From NCBI GenBank assembly GCA_018241225.1, contig JAFEEG010000041.1:62001-126000 (forward strand): 64,000 nt of DNA. The letters run 5' to 3'. This DNA comes from Pseudomonadota bacterium (lineage in GTDB: Bacteria; Pseudomonadota; Gammaproteobacteria; Burkholderiales; Burkholderiaceae_C). Below the pieces are notes generated by a model. That model was not told the origin of the DNA. It ran no database searches and saw only the letters and a program-made list of their open reading frames with translations. A program made the position numbers and the translations under genes. The first letter of the stretch is position 1. The number at the start of each line of letters is the position of its first letter. Below, piece after piece: positions 18,503 to 28,258 of this stretch.

Positions 18503-19753
18503 TCAGGCGATGGTCACGGAAACCGACTCGATCACATTGCGCCGGTAGCCCGCGGGGTTCCAGCTGGCGGTGGTGGGCTGGCTTTCGCCCTTGTTGTTGG
18601 TTGCGCGCACCATGAGCATGGCGCGTCCCTTGCGGTCGAAGGACACCGGGGCGCGCCATTCCCTGAAGGAAAAACGCCCCAAGTCTTGCCCCAGGTTGGC
18701 GGCGTTCCAGCTCTGGCCACCGTCCGTGGAGACTTCCACCTGCTTGATGCCCGAGCCGCCGTCAAATGCAATGCCCTTGAGCTCGACTTTCTTTCCCCTG
18801 CGCAGGACGGCACCGCCCTGAACGCTTGTTATGAAGCTGCGCACTGCCAGCGTGGTGATGGGGCGGGTGCTGCTTGGCGCGGTGCCGGGAGCGACACACT
18901 GGCACTCGTTGTCCGGGACGCGGTAACCCTTGGTCATGAAAAATGCATCGTGTCCCTCGAACTCGTGGTCAAGGACTTCGATTTCCGACAGGTGCTTGAC
19001 CCAATAGGTGCCGAAGTAGCCGGGTACCACCAGGCGGATCGGGTAGCCGTTCAGGAAGGGCAGGTCGTGGCCATTCATGCCCCAGGCGAGCATGGGTTCG
19101 TCCTGCATTGCATGGTCGATCTCCAGTGCCTTGCGGAAATCGGGCGTGGTCGGCAACACCGGCGCGTCGAGCCCATTGAACGTGACCTGCTTGGCGCCGG
19201 CGTTGATGCCGGCCTTGTCCAGTACCTTGCGCAAGGGAACGCCCACCCAGCGCGCGTTGCCCATGGCGCCATTGGCAAGCTGGGCGCCGAACACACGCGG
19301 CGACGAGAACCCGCGACTGTTGCCAGAGCATTGGTTGACCGCCACCAGTTCCACGGGCTCGGCCAACGACTTCAGTTCGGCAAGCGACAACGCCAACTGA
19401 TTCTTGACATGGCCCTTGACGGAAAGCCTGTAGGTTTGCGGGTCGATGGAGAGCGGGAAGTTCGCCAGGTGGTAGCGCACGAAGAAGGCGTCGTTGGGGG
19501 TGATGGGCCCCTCGTTGAAGACGCCAAAGGGCGTCTCCAGGTGCGGCGGACGGGTGTGCACCCGGATCATGGGCCGCTTGCCGGGATATTTCACCAGCGG
19601 CCGCGGGCCGTCTGCGAACGTGACCTCTTCGCTGGCACCCTTCGCGGCGAGCGCTGCGACTGGTGAAGCACTCAGGGCCAACAAGGCCGCATCCTGGACA
19701 AATCGCCTCCTGGACGTGCCGCGATGTATTGACGGGTTCTTGCTGTCTTGCAT
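18503..19753 (-). CDS. sorA: Periplasmic sulfite dehydrogenase, molybdopterin subunit (SorA-like)
   Basis: Sulfite oxidase-family enzyme, predicted to oxidise sulfite to sulfate. It is 416 residues: Tat signal (SRRRFVQDAALLALSAS), molybdopterin domain with the Mo-ligand Cys142 in AVNQCSGNSRG, residues such as GYFGTYWVKHLSEIEV, and a C-terminal Mo-co dimerisation domain (WRAPVSFDRKGRAMLMVRATNN). The ATG at 19753 was chosen because GGGAG lies 7 nt upstream; ATG 19765 is poorer. Order YncE-SorA-cytochrome suggests one transcript from the ECF-type promoter at 20962-20988. Confidence 0.88.
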   Translation of the reverse strand: MQDSKNPSIHRGTSRRRFVQDAALLALSASPVAALAAKGASEEVTFADGPRPLVKYPGKRPMIRVHTRPPHLETPFGVFNEGPITPNDAFFVRYHLANFPLSIDPQTYRLSVKGHVKNQLALSLAELKSLAEPVELVAVNQCSGNSRGFSSPRVFGAQLANGAMGNARWVGVPLRKVLDKAGINAGAKQVTFNGLDAPVLPTTPDFRKALEIDHAMQDEPMLAWGMNGHDLPFLNGYPIRLVVPGYFGTYWVKHLSEIEVLDHEFEGHDAFFMTKGYRVPDNECQCVAPGTAPSSTRPITTLAVRSFITSVQGGAVLRRGKKVELKGIAFDGGSGIKQVEVSTDGGQSWNAANLGQDLGRFSFREWRAPVSFDRKGRAMLMVRATNNKGESQPTTASWNPAGYRRNVIESVSVTIA

Positions 19754-19889
19754 GTCATCTCCCATGGCTACAAGTGAAAAAAGGGAGCCAGGCGCGATGG
19801 CTTGGCTTCCCGGCAGGCGAGCACGTGGCTCACTTCTCTTTGTCGGGCATGGTCTGTCGACAATGCCCTGCGTCTTCGCTGCGCTTGCG

Positions 19890-20921
19890 TCAGGACTTTG
19901 GCGCTGTGCCAATCGTGGATTCAACGCGGTGCTTGACCATGTCCACCTTCGCGATACTCAGATCCTTGTTGAGTACATAGGCCGTCTTGGCGTCGGCCGA
20001 GAACACGATGGCCTGGCGCGGTTCGTTGAAGCCGGTCATGTTGGCAATCACCGTCTTGCTGGCCACATCGATCACAGACACGGTGTTGTCGCCCAGGTTG
20101 CCCACATACACCTGCTTTGCATCGGGTGTCAGGGCGGCGCCGTACGGATCCTTGCCCACGGGGATCGTCGAGGCAATGACGCGCTTTTGCACGTCGACGA
20201 CGGCGATGGTGTCGCTGCCGCTGTTGGCGGCGAAGATGGTCTTGCCGTCGGGCGTTACCGAGATGGCCCGCAGCTTGTTGAAGCCGGTGATCTCCCCATC
20301 GATCTTGTTGGTTGCGGTGTTCACCGCAATGATCTTGTCGCCCAGGAAGTTGGTGACGTAGAGCGATGCGCCGTCGGGGCTCAGGCGCACACCCTGGCGA
20401 GGTTGCGCAAAGCCGGTGATCACCGCCAGGGGCTGGCCAGTTTTCAGGTCGAAGCGGGAAACGGTGCTGGCGGCTTGATTGTTCACATACAGCGTCGAGC
20501 CATCCTTGCTCATCGCGGTGCCGAATGCGCCTGGGCCGGCGGGCAAGGTGCCGCGTTTTTCCAGGGTTTGGGTGTCGACCTGGGTAACGGTGCCCAGGCT
20601 GCTGTCGGAAATGTAGAAGCTCTTGCCCGAAGGCTCAAAGACAATATTTCGTGGGGTCACGAAACCGGGCAGGGTAGAGCGCACCTTGCCGTTCCTGAGG
20701 TCGTAGACCAGCACTTCCGGCCGGTCGCTGTAGGAGACGACCGCAGTGCCTTCGTCGGGACTGACTGCCAGCGAGTTGTTGCGGATCTTTCCATCAAAAG
20801 TCCAGCGCTGCTCGGCGCCGGAGGCGCCGCTGGATTGTGCGAGCGCGGAAATGGGGCTTGCCGTTGCACCGGCGAGAGCCACGGAGATGGCACACAGCAA
20901 GTTCAGATTGCGTCGATTCAT
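19890..20921 (-). CDS. YncE-type beta-propeller exported protein
   Basis: A 343-residue secreted protein with a signal peptide ending SALAQ and about seven YVTN/NHL-like blades (for example FYISDSSLGTVTQVD, LYVTNFLGDKIIAVN, VYVGNLGDNTVSVID). YncE-like propellers are periplasmic and of unclear function; here the gene heads the sulfite dehydrogenase operon, 136 bp before sorA, so a role in envelope redox or metal handling is possible (inference). Start at 20921 has GGGAG 5 nt upstream. An ECF-type promoter lies about 40 bp before it. Confidence 0.86.
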   Translation of the reverse strand: MNRRNLNLLCAISVALAGATASPISALAQSSGASGAEQRWTFDGKIRNNSLAVSPDEGTAVVSYSDRPEVLVYDLRNGKVRSTLPGFVTPRNIVFEPSGKSFYISDSSLGTVTQVDTQTLEKRGTLPAGPGAFGTAMSKDGSTLYVNNQAASTVSRFDLKTGQPLAVITGFAQPRQGVRLSPDGASLYVTNFLGDKIIAVNTATNKIDGEITGFNKLRAISVTPDGKTIFAANSGSDTIAVVDVQKRVIASTIPVGKDPYGAALTPDAKQVYVGNLGDNTVSVIDVASKTVIANMTGFNEPRQAIVFSADAKTAYVLNKDLSIAKVDMVKHRVESTIGTAPKS

Positions 20922-20961
20922 TGGGACTCCCTTGATGGACATTGAGAAGTAGCAACGAAAG

Positions 20962-20988
20962 AGACGCACGGGCACTGCCGCTTATTCC
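20962..20988 (-). promoter_or_regulatory. ECF-type promoter of the yncE-sorA-cytochrome operon
   Basis: Minus strand GGAATAA, 15 nt, CGTCT. It matches the promoters ahead of two PF03640 genes in -35, spacing and -10. The YncE start codon is about 40 nt downstream. Confidence 0.65.
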
Positions 20989-21181
20989 GGCGCAACCCAT
21001 TCACTCGACCGCATGGCGGTGCCTCCATCACCAGATCGTGGCAGAAGTTCACGTTGCGATGTGAATTTCCTTTGCCTTGTAGCTCGATGGTTCTATTTCA
21101 AGGGCGCCTGTCCTGAAATGCGCCGCCAGTGTCGGGGCATCATGCGTTACATTCCGACGCAAATTTAATCAAGGTTGCAGC

Positions 21182-22351
21182 ATGAACACGTCAGGAGCGA
21201 GCGTCACGTCCAGCCTGCGGGCCGCCAAGGGCAGCACCCGCCGGCAGATACTCACGCGAGCGGGCGCCGCCGCCGCGGCCACGGCGCTGGGCATGCCGGT
21301 GTTCGCACAGGCCAAGTCGATTCGGGTTGGCGCAAGTTTTGACAACAGCGGCGTCGAAAAGGCCAACGGCAGCGGTCTGTTCGCAGGCTCCAGTGCGTGC
21401 ATCAACGCCATCAACAAGGCCGGCGGCATCCACGGCGCGAAGATCGAGCTGGTGATGGCGGACGACCAGTTCAAGCCCGAAGTCGCCAAGTCCAACGCGC
21501 TGGCCTTCAATGCCGATGCATCGGTGCTGGCCATGCTGCACCCGCTGGGCACGCGGCAGACCTCCGAGATCATGGACGCCGTGCCGGGCCTGGCCGTGGT
21601 GGGTCCCAACACGGGCACGGTGGCGCTGCGCAAGAAGAATTCGCCCAATACCTTCTGGGTGCGCGCGAACTACGACCAGGAAATCGACAAGCTGATTGCC
21701 ACCGCCGCGGTGCTGGGCATCAGCAAGATCGGCATCGTGCATTCCAACGATCCGCTGGGGCAGTCGGTGCTGGCAGCCAGCAAGGCCTCGCTGGCCAAGT
21801 ACAAGCTCGAGCCCGTGGTGGTGGCCACCACGCCCAGCACCATCAGCCTGGAAGTGGAGCCCGCGGCCGCGGCCATTGCCAAGGCCGCGCCGCAAGTGGT
21901 GATTACTGGCCTGGCAGGCACGGCGCCCGCCTTCATCAAGGCCCTGCGCAAGGCGGGCGGCAACAGCACGGTGTATGGCCTGTCGATCATGGCCAGTTCG
22001 CTCACGCCCATGGGCGACGATGCGCGTGGCATCGGCTTCGCGCTGATCGTGCCCTCGCCGCAGTCCACCCGCTACGAGGTGGTGCGCCGCTACCAGGCCG
22101 ACATGGAGGCCAGCGGCAGCAAGCAGTTTTCGTTGCCCAGCCTGGAGGGCTACATGGACGCCTGGGTGCTGGCCGAAGGCCTGCGCCGGGCGGGCCCGGC
22201 GCCCACTCGCGCGGGGCTCATTGCCGCGCTGGCGAGCATCGAGTCCTTCGACATGGGCGGCGTCAAGATCAACTTCGGGCGCAGCAACCGCGAAGGAAGC
22301 CAATTTGTTGACGTGGCGGTCATCGGAAGCCACGGACGCTTGGTGAGCTGA
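21182..22351 (+). CDS. ABC transporter substrate-binding protein, branched-chain amino acid type
   Basis: A 389-residue periplasmic binding protein of the LivK/peripla_BP_6 family. The N-terminal signal (RRQILTRAGAAAAATALGMPVFAQA) contains an Arg pair and may use Tat or Sec. The fold is visible in IRVGASFDNSGVEKANG, INAINKAGGIHGAKIELVMADDQFKPE and SLEGYMDAWVLAEGLRRAG. No ATPase or permease genes adjoin, so it is an orphan binding protein. Ligand unknown. Confidence 0.88.
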   Translation: MNTSGASVTSSLRAAKGSTRRQILTRAGAAAAATALGMPVFAQAKSIRVGASFDNSGVEKANGSGLFAGSSACINAINKAGGIHGAKIELVMADDQFKPEVAKSNALAFNADASVLAMLHPLGTRQTSEIMDAVPGLAVVGPNTGTVALRKKNSPNTFWVRANYDQEIDKLIATAAVLGISKIGIVHSNDPLGQSVLAASKASLAKYKLEPVVVATTPSTISLEVEPAAAAIAKAAPQVVITGLAGTAPAFIKALRKAGGNSTVYGLSIMASSLTPMGDDARGIGFALIVPSPQSTRYEVVRRYQADMEASGSKQFSLPSLEGYMDAWVLAEGLRRAGPAPTRAGLIAALASIESFDMGGVKINFGRSNREGSQFVDVAVIGSHGRLVS

Positions 22352-22378
22352 GCGCCGCCAGCTTATAGTGCGCTGGCC

Positions 22379-22624
22379 ATGTCACTGGTCCTGTTGCACA
22401 AGCTGTCGCTGGTTGATTTGCCCGTTGCCCTGTCGGTGGGCGACGACGTGGATGGTCTTCGCATCCTGAAGATGGCCGGCCACGTGAAGGCGCAGATCCC
22501 GTCGCCCATCCGGACCTTGTCGGGCTACGACCAACCCCCTGCAGTGGCCCTGGAAATCACACCGCTGGGCCGGCGCATGCTGGAGCGCTTTCCGCTGGCG
22601 CCAAGCGGCATCGTGGGGGCCTGA
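22379..22624 (+). CDS. Small hypothetical protein
   Basis: An 81-residue open frame with no recognised domain, signal or TM segment (MSLVLLHKLSLVDLPVALSVGD... ending SGIVGA). It lies 27 bp after the binding protein and is convergent with thiE. No clear Shine-Dalgarno precedes the ATG, though TTATAGT upstream could be a -10. It may be a real short gene or chance; kept because it fills the gap with normal codon use. Confidence 0.4.
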   Translation: MSLVLLHKLSLVDLPVALSVGDDVDGLRILKMAGHVKAQIPSPIRTLSGYDQPPAVALEITPLGRRMLERFPLAPSGIVGA

Positions 22625-22647
22625 CGGGCCCCTCCACGCACTTTCCC

Positions 22648-23580
22648 TCAGGCTTTCTTGCCGCCGCTGATGGCGGCCTGCCAGCGTGCCGCGGTGCCCT
22701 CGGGGTCGGGCGCAGTGATGATGGCGCGCACCACCGCCACCGAGCCCACGCCCGTGGCCAGCACCTCGTCCAGGCGCGCTTCGTCGATGCCGCCGATGGC
22801 CACCTGCGGATAGCCACGCGTCAGGCGGGCATAGGCGTCCAGCCGCGCCACGCCCTGGGGTACGGTCGCCATCTTCTTGAGCGTGGTCGGAAACACCGCG
22901 CCCATGGCGATGTAGCTCGGGCTCACCGCATCGGCGCGCAGCATCTCGGCATAGCCGTGCGTGCTGACGCCCAAGCGCACGCCGGAGCTTCTGATCTCGC
23001 GCAGCTCTTCGGCGCTGAGGGCGTCCAGGTCTTCCTGGCCCAGGTGCACGCCGTAAGCGCCGGCCGCAATGGCAATGCGCCAATGGTCGTTGATGAACAG
23101 CAGCGAATCGGTGCCGCGCACGGCCTCGATCGAGGCGCGCACTTCGCGTTCGATGGCCGCTGCGTCGTCAGACTTGAATCGCAGCTGCACCGTAGGCACG
23201 CCCGCGCGCGCGCAGCGGCCCACCCAGGCTGCGTCCGGCAGCACGGCATACAGGCCCAGGTTCTTGGGGCAGGCGGCAAAGGCGTCCTTGCGCTCGACGA
23301 GCGGGAATGGCTTCATGCCGAAGTCCTGCGGCGCCACTGGCCAGGCCGAGGCATCGAACTGCCCGGTGCGTTGCGTCTGCGCCTGCCAGGCGCGCCCCAG
23401 CACATCGGCATCGATGTCGATGAAGCCCAACTTCAGGCTCGCCAGCTTGGCGGCGCGATACACCGGGTCTTCGCTGCCGAACAATGCCGGCACCTCAGTG
23501 GCGGTGGCAGCACCGAAGCGTTGCGTGTGGGCCTGCACGATGGCCAATGCCATGGCTTGCGTCGGGTTGGTCTCGGTCAT
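22648..23580 (-). CDS. thiE: Thiamine-phosphate synthase with N-terminal extension
   Basis: Joins HMP-PP to thiazole phosphate to give thiamin phosphate. Of 310 residues, the catalytic TIM barrel starts near residue 108 (LGLYAVLPDAAWVGRCARAGVPTVQLRFK) and shows NDHWRIA, YGVHLGQEDL, LGVSTHG and the C-terminal PQVAIGGID. About 100 residues precede it, where stand-alone ThiE (about 210 residues) has none; the extension (EVPALFGSEDPVYRAAKLAS...) is unrecognised. The ATG overlaps the thiG stop (ATGA), which supports the long start. Last gene of thiO-S-G-E. Confidence 0.88.
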   Translation of the reverse strand: MTETNPTQAMALAIVQAHTQRFGAATATEVPALFGSEDPVYRAAKLASLKLGFIDIDADVLGRAWQAQTQRTGQFDASAWPVAPQDFGMKPFPLVERKDAFAACPKNLGLYAVLPDAAWVGRCARAGVPTVQLRFKSDDAAAIEREVRASIEAVRGTDSLLFINDHWRIAIAAGAYGVHLGQEDLDALSAEELREIRSSGVRLGVSTHGYAEMLRADAVSPSYIAMGAVFPTTLKKMATVPQGVARLDAYARLTRGYPQVAIGGIDEARLDEVLATGVGSVAVVRAIITAPDPEGTAARWQAAISGGKKA

Positions 23581-24392
23581 TGGTTTTGTGCGTGGTGCCA
23601 GAAGGGAGTGCCCAGCACGGGGGTGCTGGGCTGGGCGGATTCCTGGGCGGTCATGGCGCCAGCCAGGTAGGCGGCGCGGCCCGCGGCCACGGCATCGGCA
23701 AAGGCGCCGGCCATGGCCACCGGGTCTTGCGCCAGGGCCACGGCGGTGTTGAGCAGCACGCCGTCGTAGCCCCATTCCATCACCTGGCAGGCATGCGAGG
23801 GCAGCCCCAGGCCGGCGTCCACCAGCAGCGGCACCTTGAGGCGCTCGCGCAGCGTGCGCATGGCGTACGGATTGACGGGGCCCTGGCCGGTGCCGATGGG
23901 CGCTGCCCAGGGCATGACGGCCTGGCAGCCCACGTCCACCAGGCGCTGGCACAGCACCAGGTCTTCGGTGCAGTAGGGCAGCACCTGGAAGCCGTCGCGA
24001 ATCAGCGTCTCGGCCACGCCCACCAGGTTGAGCGTGTCGGGCTGCAGGGTGTAGTCGTCGCCGATCAACTCCAGCTTGATCCATGGCGTGTCGAACAGCT
24101 CGCGCGCCATGTGGGCGGTGGCGATGACTTCCTGCGGGCTGTGGCAGCCGGCGGTGTTGGGCAGCACCGGTACCTTCAGCTCGCGCAGCATGTCCCAGAA
24201 GCCGTTGTCACCGCCAGCGCTGCCGGGCTTGGCCGTCTGGCGGCGCAGCGATGCGGTGAGCATGGCCGGCTTGGCGCGGCGCACGGCGGCTTCCATCACG
24301 TCGGGCGAGGGGTAGCGCGCGGTACCCAGCAGCAGCCGGCTCTGGAAGGTCTGGCCGTACAGGACGAGGGCGTCGGCGGGGGTGTTGCTCAT
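23577..24392 (-). CDS. thiG: Thiazole synthase
   Basis: Forms the thiazole ring from 1-deoxyxylulose 5-phosphate, dehydroglycine and ThiS thiocarboxylate. It is 271 residues: SRLLLGTARYPSPDVMEAA at the start, the Schiff-base Lys in PWIKLELIGDD, phosphate-binding VPLLVDAGLGLPSHA and GYDGVLLNTAVALA. It is preceded by an unusual purine-rich spacer after thiS and overlaps thiE by 4 bp. Confidence 0.96.
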   Translation of the reverse strand: MSNTPADALVLYGQTFQSRLLLGTARYPSPDVMEAAVRRAKPAMLTASLRRQTAKPGSAGGDNGFWDMLRELKVPVLPNTAGCHSPQEVIATAHMARELFDTPWIKLELIGDDYTLQPDTLNLVGVAETLIRDGFQVLPYCTEDLVLCQRLVDVGCQAVMPWAAPIGTGQGPVNPYAMRTLRERLKVPLLVDAGLGLPSHACQVMEWGYDGVLLNTAVALAQDPVAMAGAFADAVAAGRAAYLAGAMTAQESAQPSTPVLGTPFWHHAQNQ

Positions 24393-24422
24393 GGCTTGTC
24401 TCTTTCTTTCTCTCTCTATCTC
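24393..24422 (-). repeat. Purine-rich (GA/GAAA) tract between thiS and thiG
   Basis: On the coding strand the 30-bp gap is almost entirely G and A (repeats of GAGA and GAAA) directly upstream of the thiG ATG. It supplies the ribosome-binding region and could be prone to slippage. Confidence 0.5.
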
Positions 24423-24620
24423 TCAGCCGCCGGTCACGGGGCGGATCACTTCGATGCGGTCGTCGGCCTGCAGCTCGCATTGCGTGTACTGCGAGCGCGG
24501 AACGAACTGGCGATTGACGGCCACTGCAAAGGGAGGCGTGGCCTGGATGGCGGCCAGCGCATCGGGCAGCCGGGCGTCCTGGGCCAGCTCGTGCGGGGTG
24601 TCGTTGATGAGGACCTTCAT
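24423..24620 (-). CDS. thiS: Sulfur carrier protein ThiS
   Basis: A 65-residue ubiquitin-like carrier whose C-terminal Gly-Gly (IRPVTGG) is adenylated and converted to a thiocarboxylate that gives sulfur to thiazole. Start and length are standard. It overlaps thiO by 4 bp (ATGA). Confidence 0.95.
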   Translation of the reverse strand: MKVLINDTPHELAQDARLPDALAAIQATPPFAVAVNRQFVPRSQYTQCELQADDRIEVIRPVTGG

Positions 24621-25759
24621 GCGGGAGTGCCTGCTTCTTGGCAGGTTGATTTGTTCAGCGTCTGCATGCCCGGGAGCCCGAAGCGGGCGGCCAGCGGCGA
24701 GCGGCCGCCTTGCAGCAGCTCAAGCACGATGTCGAGCACGGCCGGCGCGATCATGAAGCCGTGCCGGTACAGGCCGTTGACCTGCAGCACGCGCGGGTGC
24801 GGCTGCTGCACGTCGGGCAGGTTGTCGGGCAGGGTGGGGCGGCACTGCGTGGCGATCTCGACGATGCGCGCTTCGGCAAAGCCGCTGTGCACCGCATAGG
24901 CGGCCGACAGCAGCTCCAGCGTGGAGCGCACGCTGGCCGGCGACATGTCTTCGGATTCGATTTCGGTGGCACCGATCACGTACAGGTCGCCCGGCTTGGG
25001 TGCGATGTAGAGCGGATAGCGCGGATGCACCAGCCGCGTGGGCCGGGTCAGCTTGACCTCGGGCGCGTGCACGCGAATGACTTCGCCTCGAACGCCGCGC
25101 AGCGCGGGCCACTGCGGCTTGGCACCCAATCCGCGACAGTCGATGACCCAGTCGGGCTGGCCCGCGGTGCCGGGGCGGAAGTCGCCGGGCTCGCGTGGCG
25201 ACTGCCAATGCAGCCGGACATTCGGATGTGCGTGCAGTGTGCTCAGCAGTGAGGCGAGCAGCGCGCGGTTGTCGAGCTGGCCTTCTTCCGGCAGGAACAG
25301 GCCCTGTGCGAAGCGCGAGCCCAGCGTGGGTTCGAGTGTTGCGATTTGCGCACCGTCCACGCGCTGCATGGCGGGCAGCTCGGGCACCACGTCGCAGGTG
25401 CCCTGGAGGATGCGCGCCAGGCGCGCCGCCTCGGCCGCATCCTGCCGGTGCCACAGCACCAGCGTGCCTTCGCGCTGGAAGAACACGGGCTCGGCCAGCG
25501 GTGCCAGCAATTCGGGCCAGCGCGTGAGCGCGTAGTGGCCCATGCGCACCAGCGGCGCCGGTGCCACGGCCGATTCGGCCAGCGGCGCCAGCATGGCTGC
25601 GGCCACGCGTGCGGCGGCGCCTTCGGCCTCTGGGCTGCCTGCTTCATGGACGTCCACCTTGCAGCCAGCCTGCGCAAGGCTGGCGGCCAGCAGGCGGCCC
25701 ATCAGCCCGGCGCCGAGGATGGCCACCGATTCAAACGGCAGGGCACGAGAAGAATTCAT
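24617..25759 (-). CDS. thiO: Glycine oxidase ThiO (FAD-dependent)
   Basis: Oxidises glycine to the imine used by ThiG for thiazole formation. It is 380 residues of the DAO fold: FAD-binding VAILGAGLMGRLLAASLAQAG near residue 12, GVRGEVIRVHAPEV, and C-terminal NGLYRHGFMIAPAV, typical of this family. ATG 25759 gives a normal N-terminus; an in-frame upstream start at 25777 exists and neither has a clear ribosome-binding site. First gene of thiO-S-G-E; thiC is not in the window. Divergent from thiD across about 45 bp. Confidence 0.92.
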   Translation of the reverse strand: MNSSRALPFESVAILGAGLMGRLLAASLAQAGCKVDVHEAGSPEAEGAAARVAAAMLAPLAESAVAPAPLVRMGHYALTRWPELLAPLAEPVFFQREGTLVLWHRQDAAEAARLARILQGTCDVVPELPAMQRVDGAQIATLEPTLGSRFAQGLFLPEEGQLDNRALLASLLSTLHAHPNVRLHWQSPREPGDFRPGTAGQPDWVIDCRGLGAKPQWPALRGVRGEVIRVHAPEVKLTRPTRLVHPRYPLYIAPKPGDLYVIGATEIESEDMSPASVRSTLELLSAAYAVHSGFAEARIVEIATQCRPTLPDNLPDVQQPHPRVLQVNGLYRHGFMIAPAVLDIVLELLQGGRSPLAARFGLPGMQTLNKSTCQEAGTPA

Positions 25760-25803
25760 GGGCTCAAGCGAACGCACGCAGTGCGTGACAGATAATTTTC
25801 AAC

Positions 25804-26697
<894 letters not shown>

Positions 26698-28050
26698 GCC
26701 AGGCCAGCACGAAGGTCGCCAGCAGCGAGGGCAGCGCGGCGCCCCACTCGGGCGCGAGCTTGCCGCAGGTGTGGAAGACCACGATGCCGGCCACCCAGAT
26801 GATGGCGGCGCTCCAGTCGATACGGCGCTCGCCTTGCTGCGCCCAGCGTGCACCCAGGCCGAGGCGCCCGAGGATCACGCCGTACAGCGGCACGAACACC
26901 GAGCTGAGCAGCAGCAGGAAGGGCTCCAGGCTGTGCATGGGCAGCACCAGCGCAAGCGCGATGCTCACCGCTGCGATCACCAGGCCCCAGCGGCGCACGC
27001 TCCAGCGCGGCTGCAGGCTGTGGGCCGAGACCGAGCTCGAATACACGTCGCCATAGGCGTTGTCGAGTTCGTCGACCAGGATCAGGCCCAGGGCCACCAG
27101 GCCGCCCTGTGCCAGCAGCAGCGCCGTGACCAGGGTCGCGCCCGGCTGCGCCACGCTCACCACCATCACACCCAGCGCGTAGCACCAGATGTTGGCCAGG
27201 GCATAGCCCAGCCAGGTGCCGCTCATTGCCGCGCGGGCGCCGCTCGCGCCGCGCTGGCCGTGGCGGGCGTAGTCGGCCACCAGAGGCAGCCACGACACCG
27301 GCATGGCAATCACCAGGTCGAGGGCGCTGAACAGGCCCATGCTGCCGTCGCCCTGGCGTTGCCAGAAGGCGCCGAAGCCTTGCGCATTCAGTTGCGCGGC
27401 GAATTGCCAGGTCAGCCAGATCAGCGACAGCACCACCAGCGGCAGTCCGAAGCGGCTGACGAAGCGGCGCACCAGCTTGACCATGGAGCCTGCGAGCAGG
27501 GCCAGCAGCACCGCGCCCCACAGCAACGTGGTCAGCACGAAGCCCAGGCTGCTGTCCAGCTGCAGGCCCAGGGCCTGCTGGCCGATGGCCTGGGTGCCTT
27601 CGCGCATGATCACCAGCTCGAAGGTGGTCCATCCCACCAGCTGCACGATGTTGAGGATGACGGGCAGCCGCGCGAAGGCGCTGCCATAGGTGCGGTGCAT
27701 CAGGCCTGCGCTGGCCAGGCCGCTTTCGCAGCCCACGCGCGCCGTCCAGGCCAGCAGGCCTGCGCCCACCACCGAACCCAGCAAGATGGCAATGACCGCA
27801 TCACGTGTGCCCACGGCCGGCACCAGGTAGGCCCCCACCTGCATCACCAGCAGGCCCACGCCCAGGCTGAACCACAGCGAGAGGTGGTCATGCCAATGGA
27901 ACACGCGCGCACTGTCGGCCAGTGGGGTCAGCGCCTCGTTGTTCGTGGCGCCGCCGCCCTGGGTGTTGTTGCTTGGTTGTGCCATTCAAATGCTCCGCAA
28001 AGCGTCTCAGCCGCAAATGTTTGGCAGGTGGGCGAGGGCCCGGGAGCACA

Positions 28051-28083
28051 GGTCGTCAGAGGCGAGAAAAAGGCATGACGACC
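28051..28083 (-). other. Hairpin between the riboswitch and cytX
   Basis: GGTCGTCA and its complement flank a 17-nt loop containing a U-run, just downstream of the riboswitch aptamer. It may be part of the expression platform; the mechanism is not evident. Confidence 0.4.
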
Positions 28084-28094
28084 ACCGGACACCA

Positions 28095-28222
28095 GCTTCC
28101 CTGCGCGAGGATTAACTCGGAGCCGGGCTCGGTGGTGACAAGCACCATCGAGATTCCGGCCGCAATCAGGTTCAAAGGGTTTTTTTCTCAGCCGAGCCCA
28201 AGACAAGCCCAGCACCCCTAGC
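28095..28222 (-). promoter_or_regulatory. TPP riboswitch (THI element) of cytX
   Basis: Read on the minus strand the leader has AGGGGTGC, GGCTGAGA, ACCCTTTGAACCTGATT, and after a long insertion TTAATCCTCGCGCAGGGAAG. These are the conserved TPP aptamer blocks (P1/P2, CUGAGA, ACCUGA, AUAAU-like and GCGNAGGGA). The P3 arm is unusually long. It lies about 110 nt upstream of cytX, so thiamin pyrophosphate should repress HMP uptake. Confidence 0.88.
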
Positions 28223-28258
28223 GGTTGACGATTGTATTCCTCTGGCGCAGGGGGCGTT

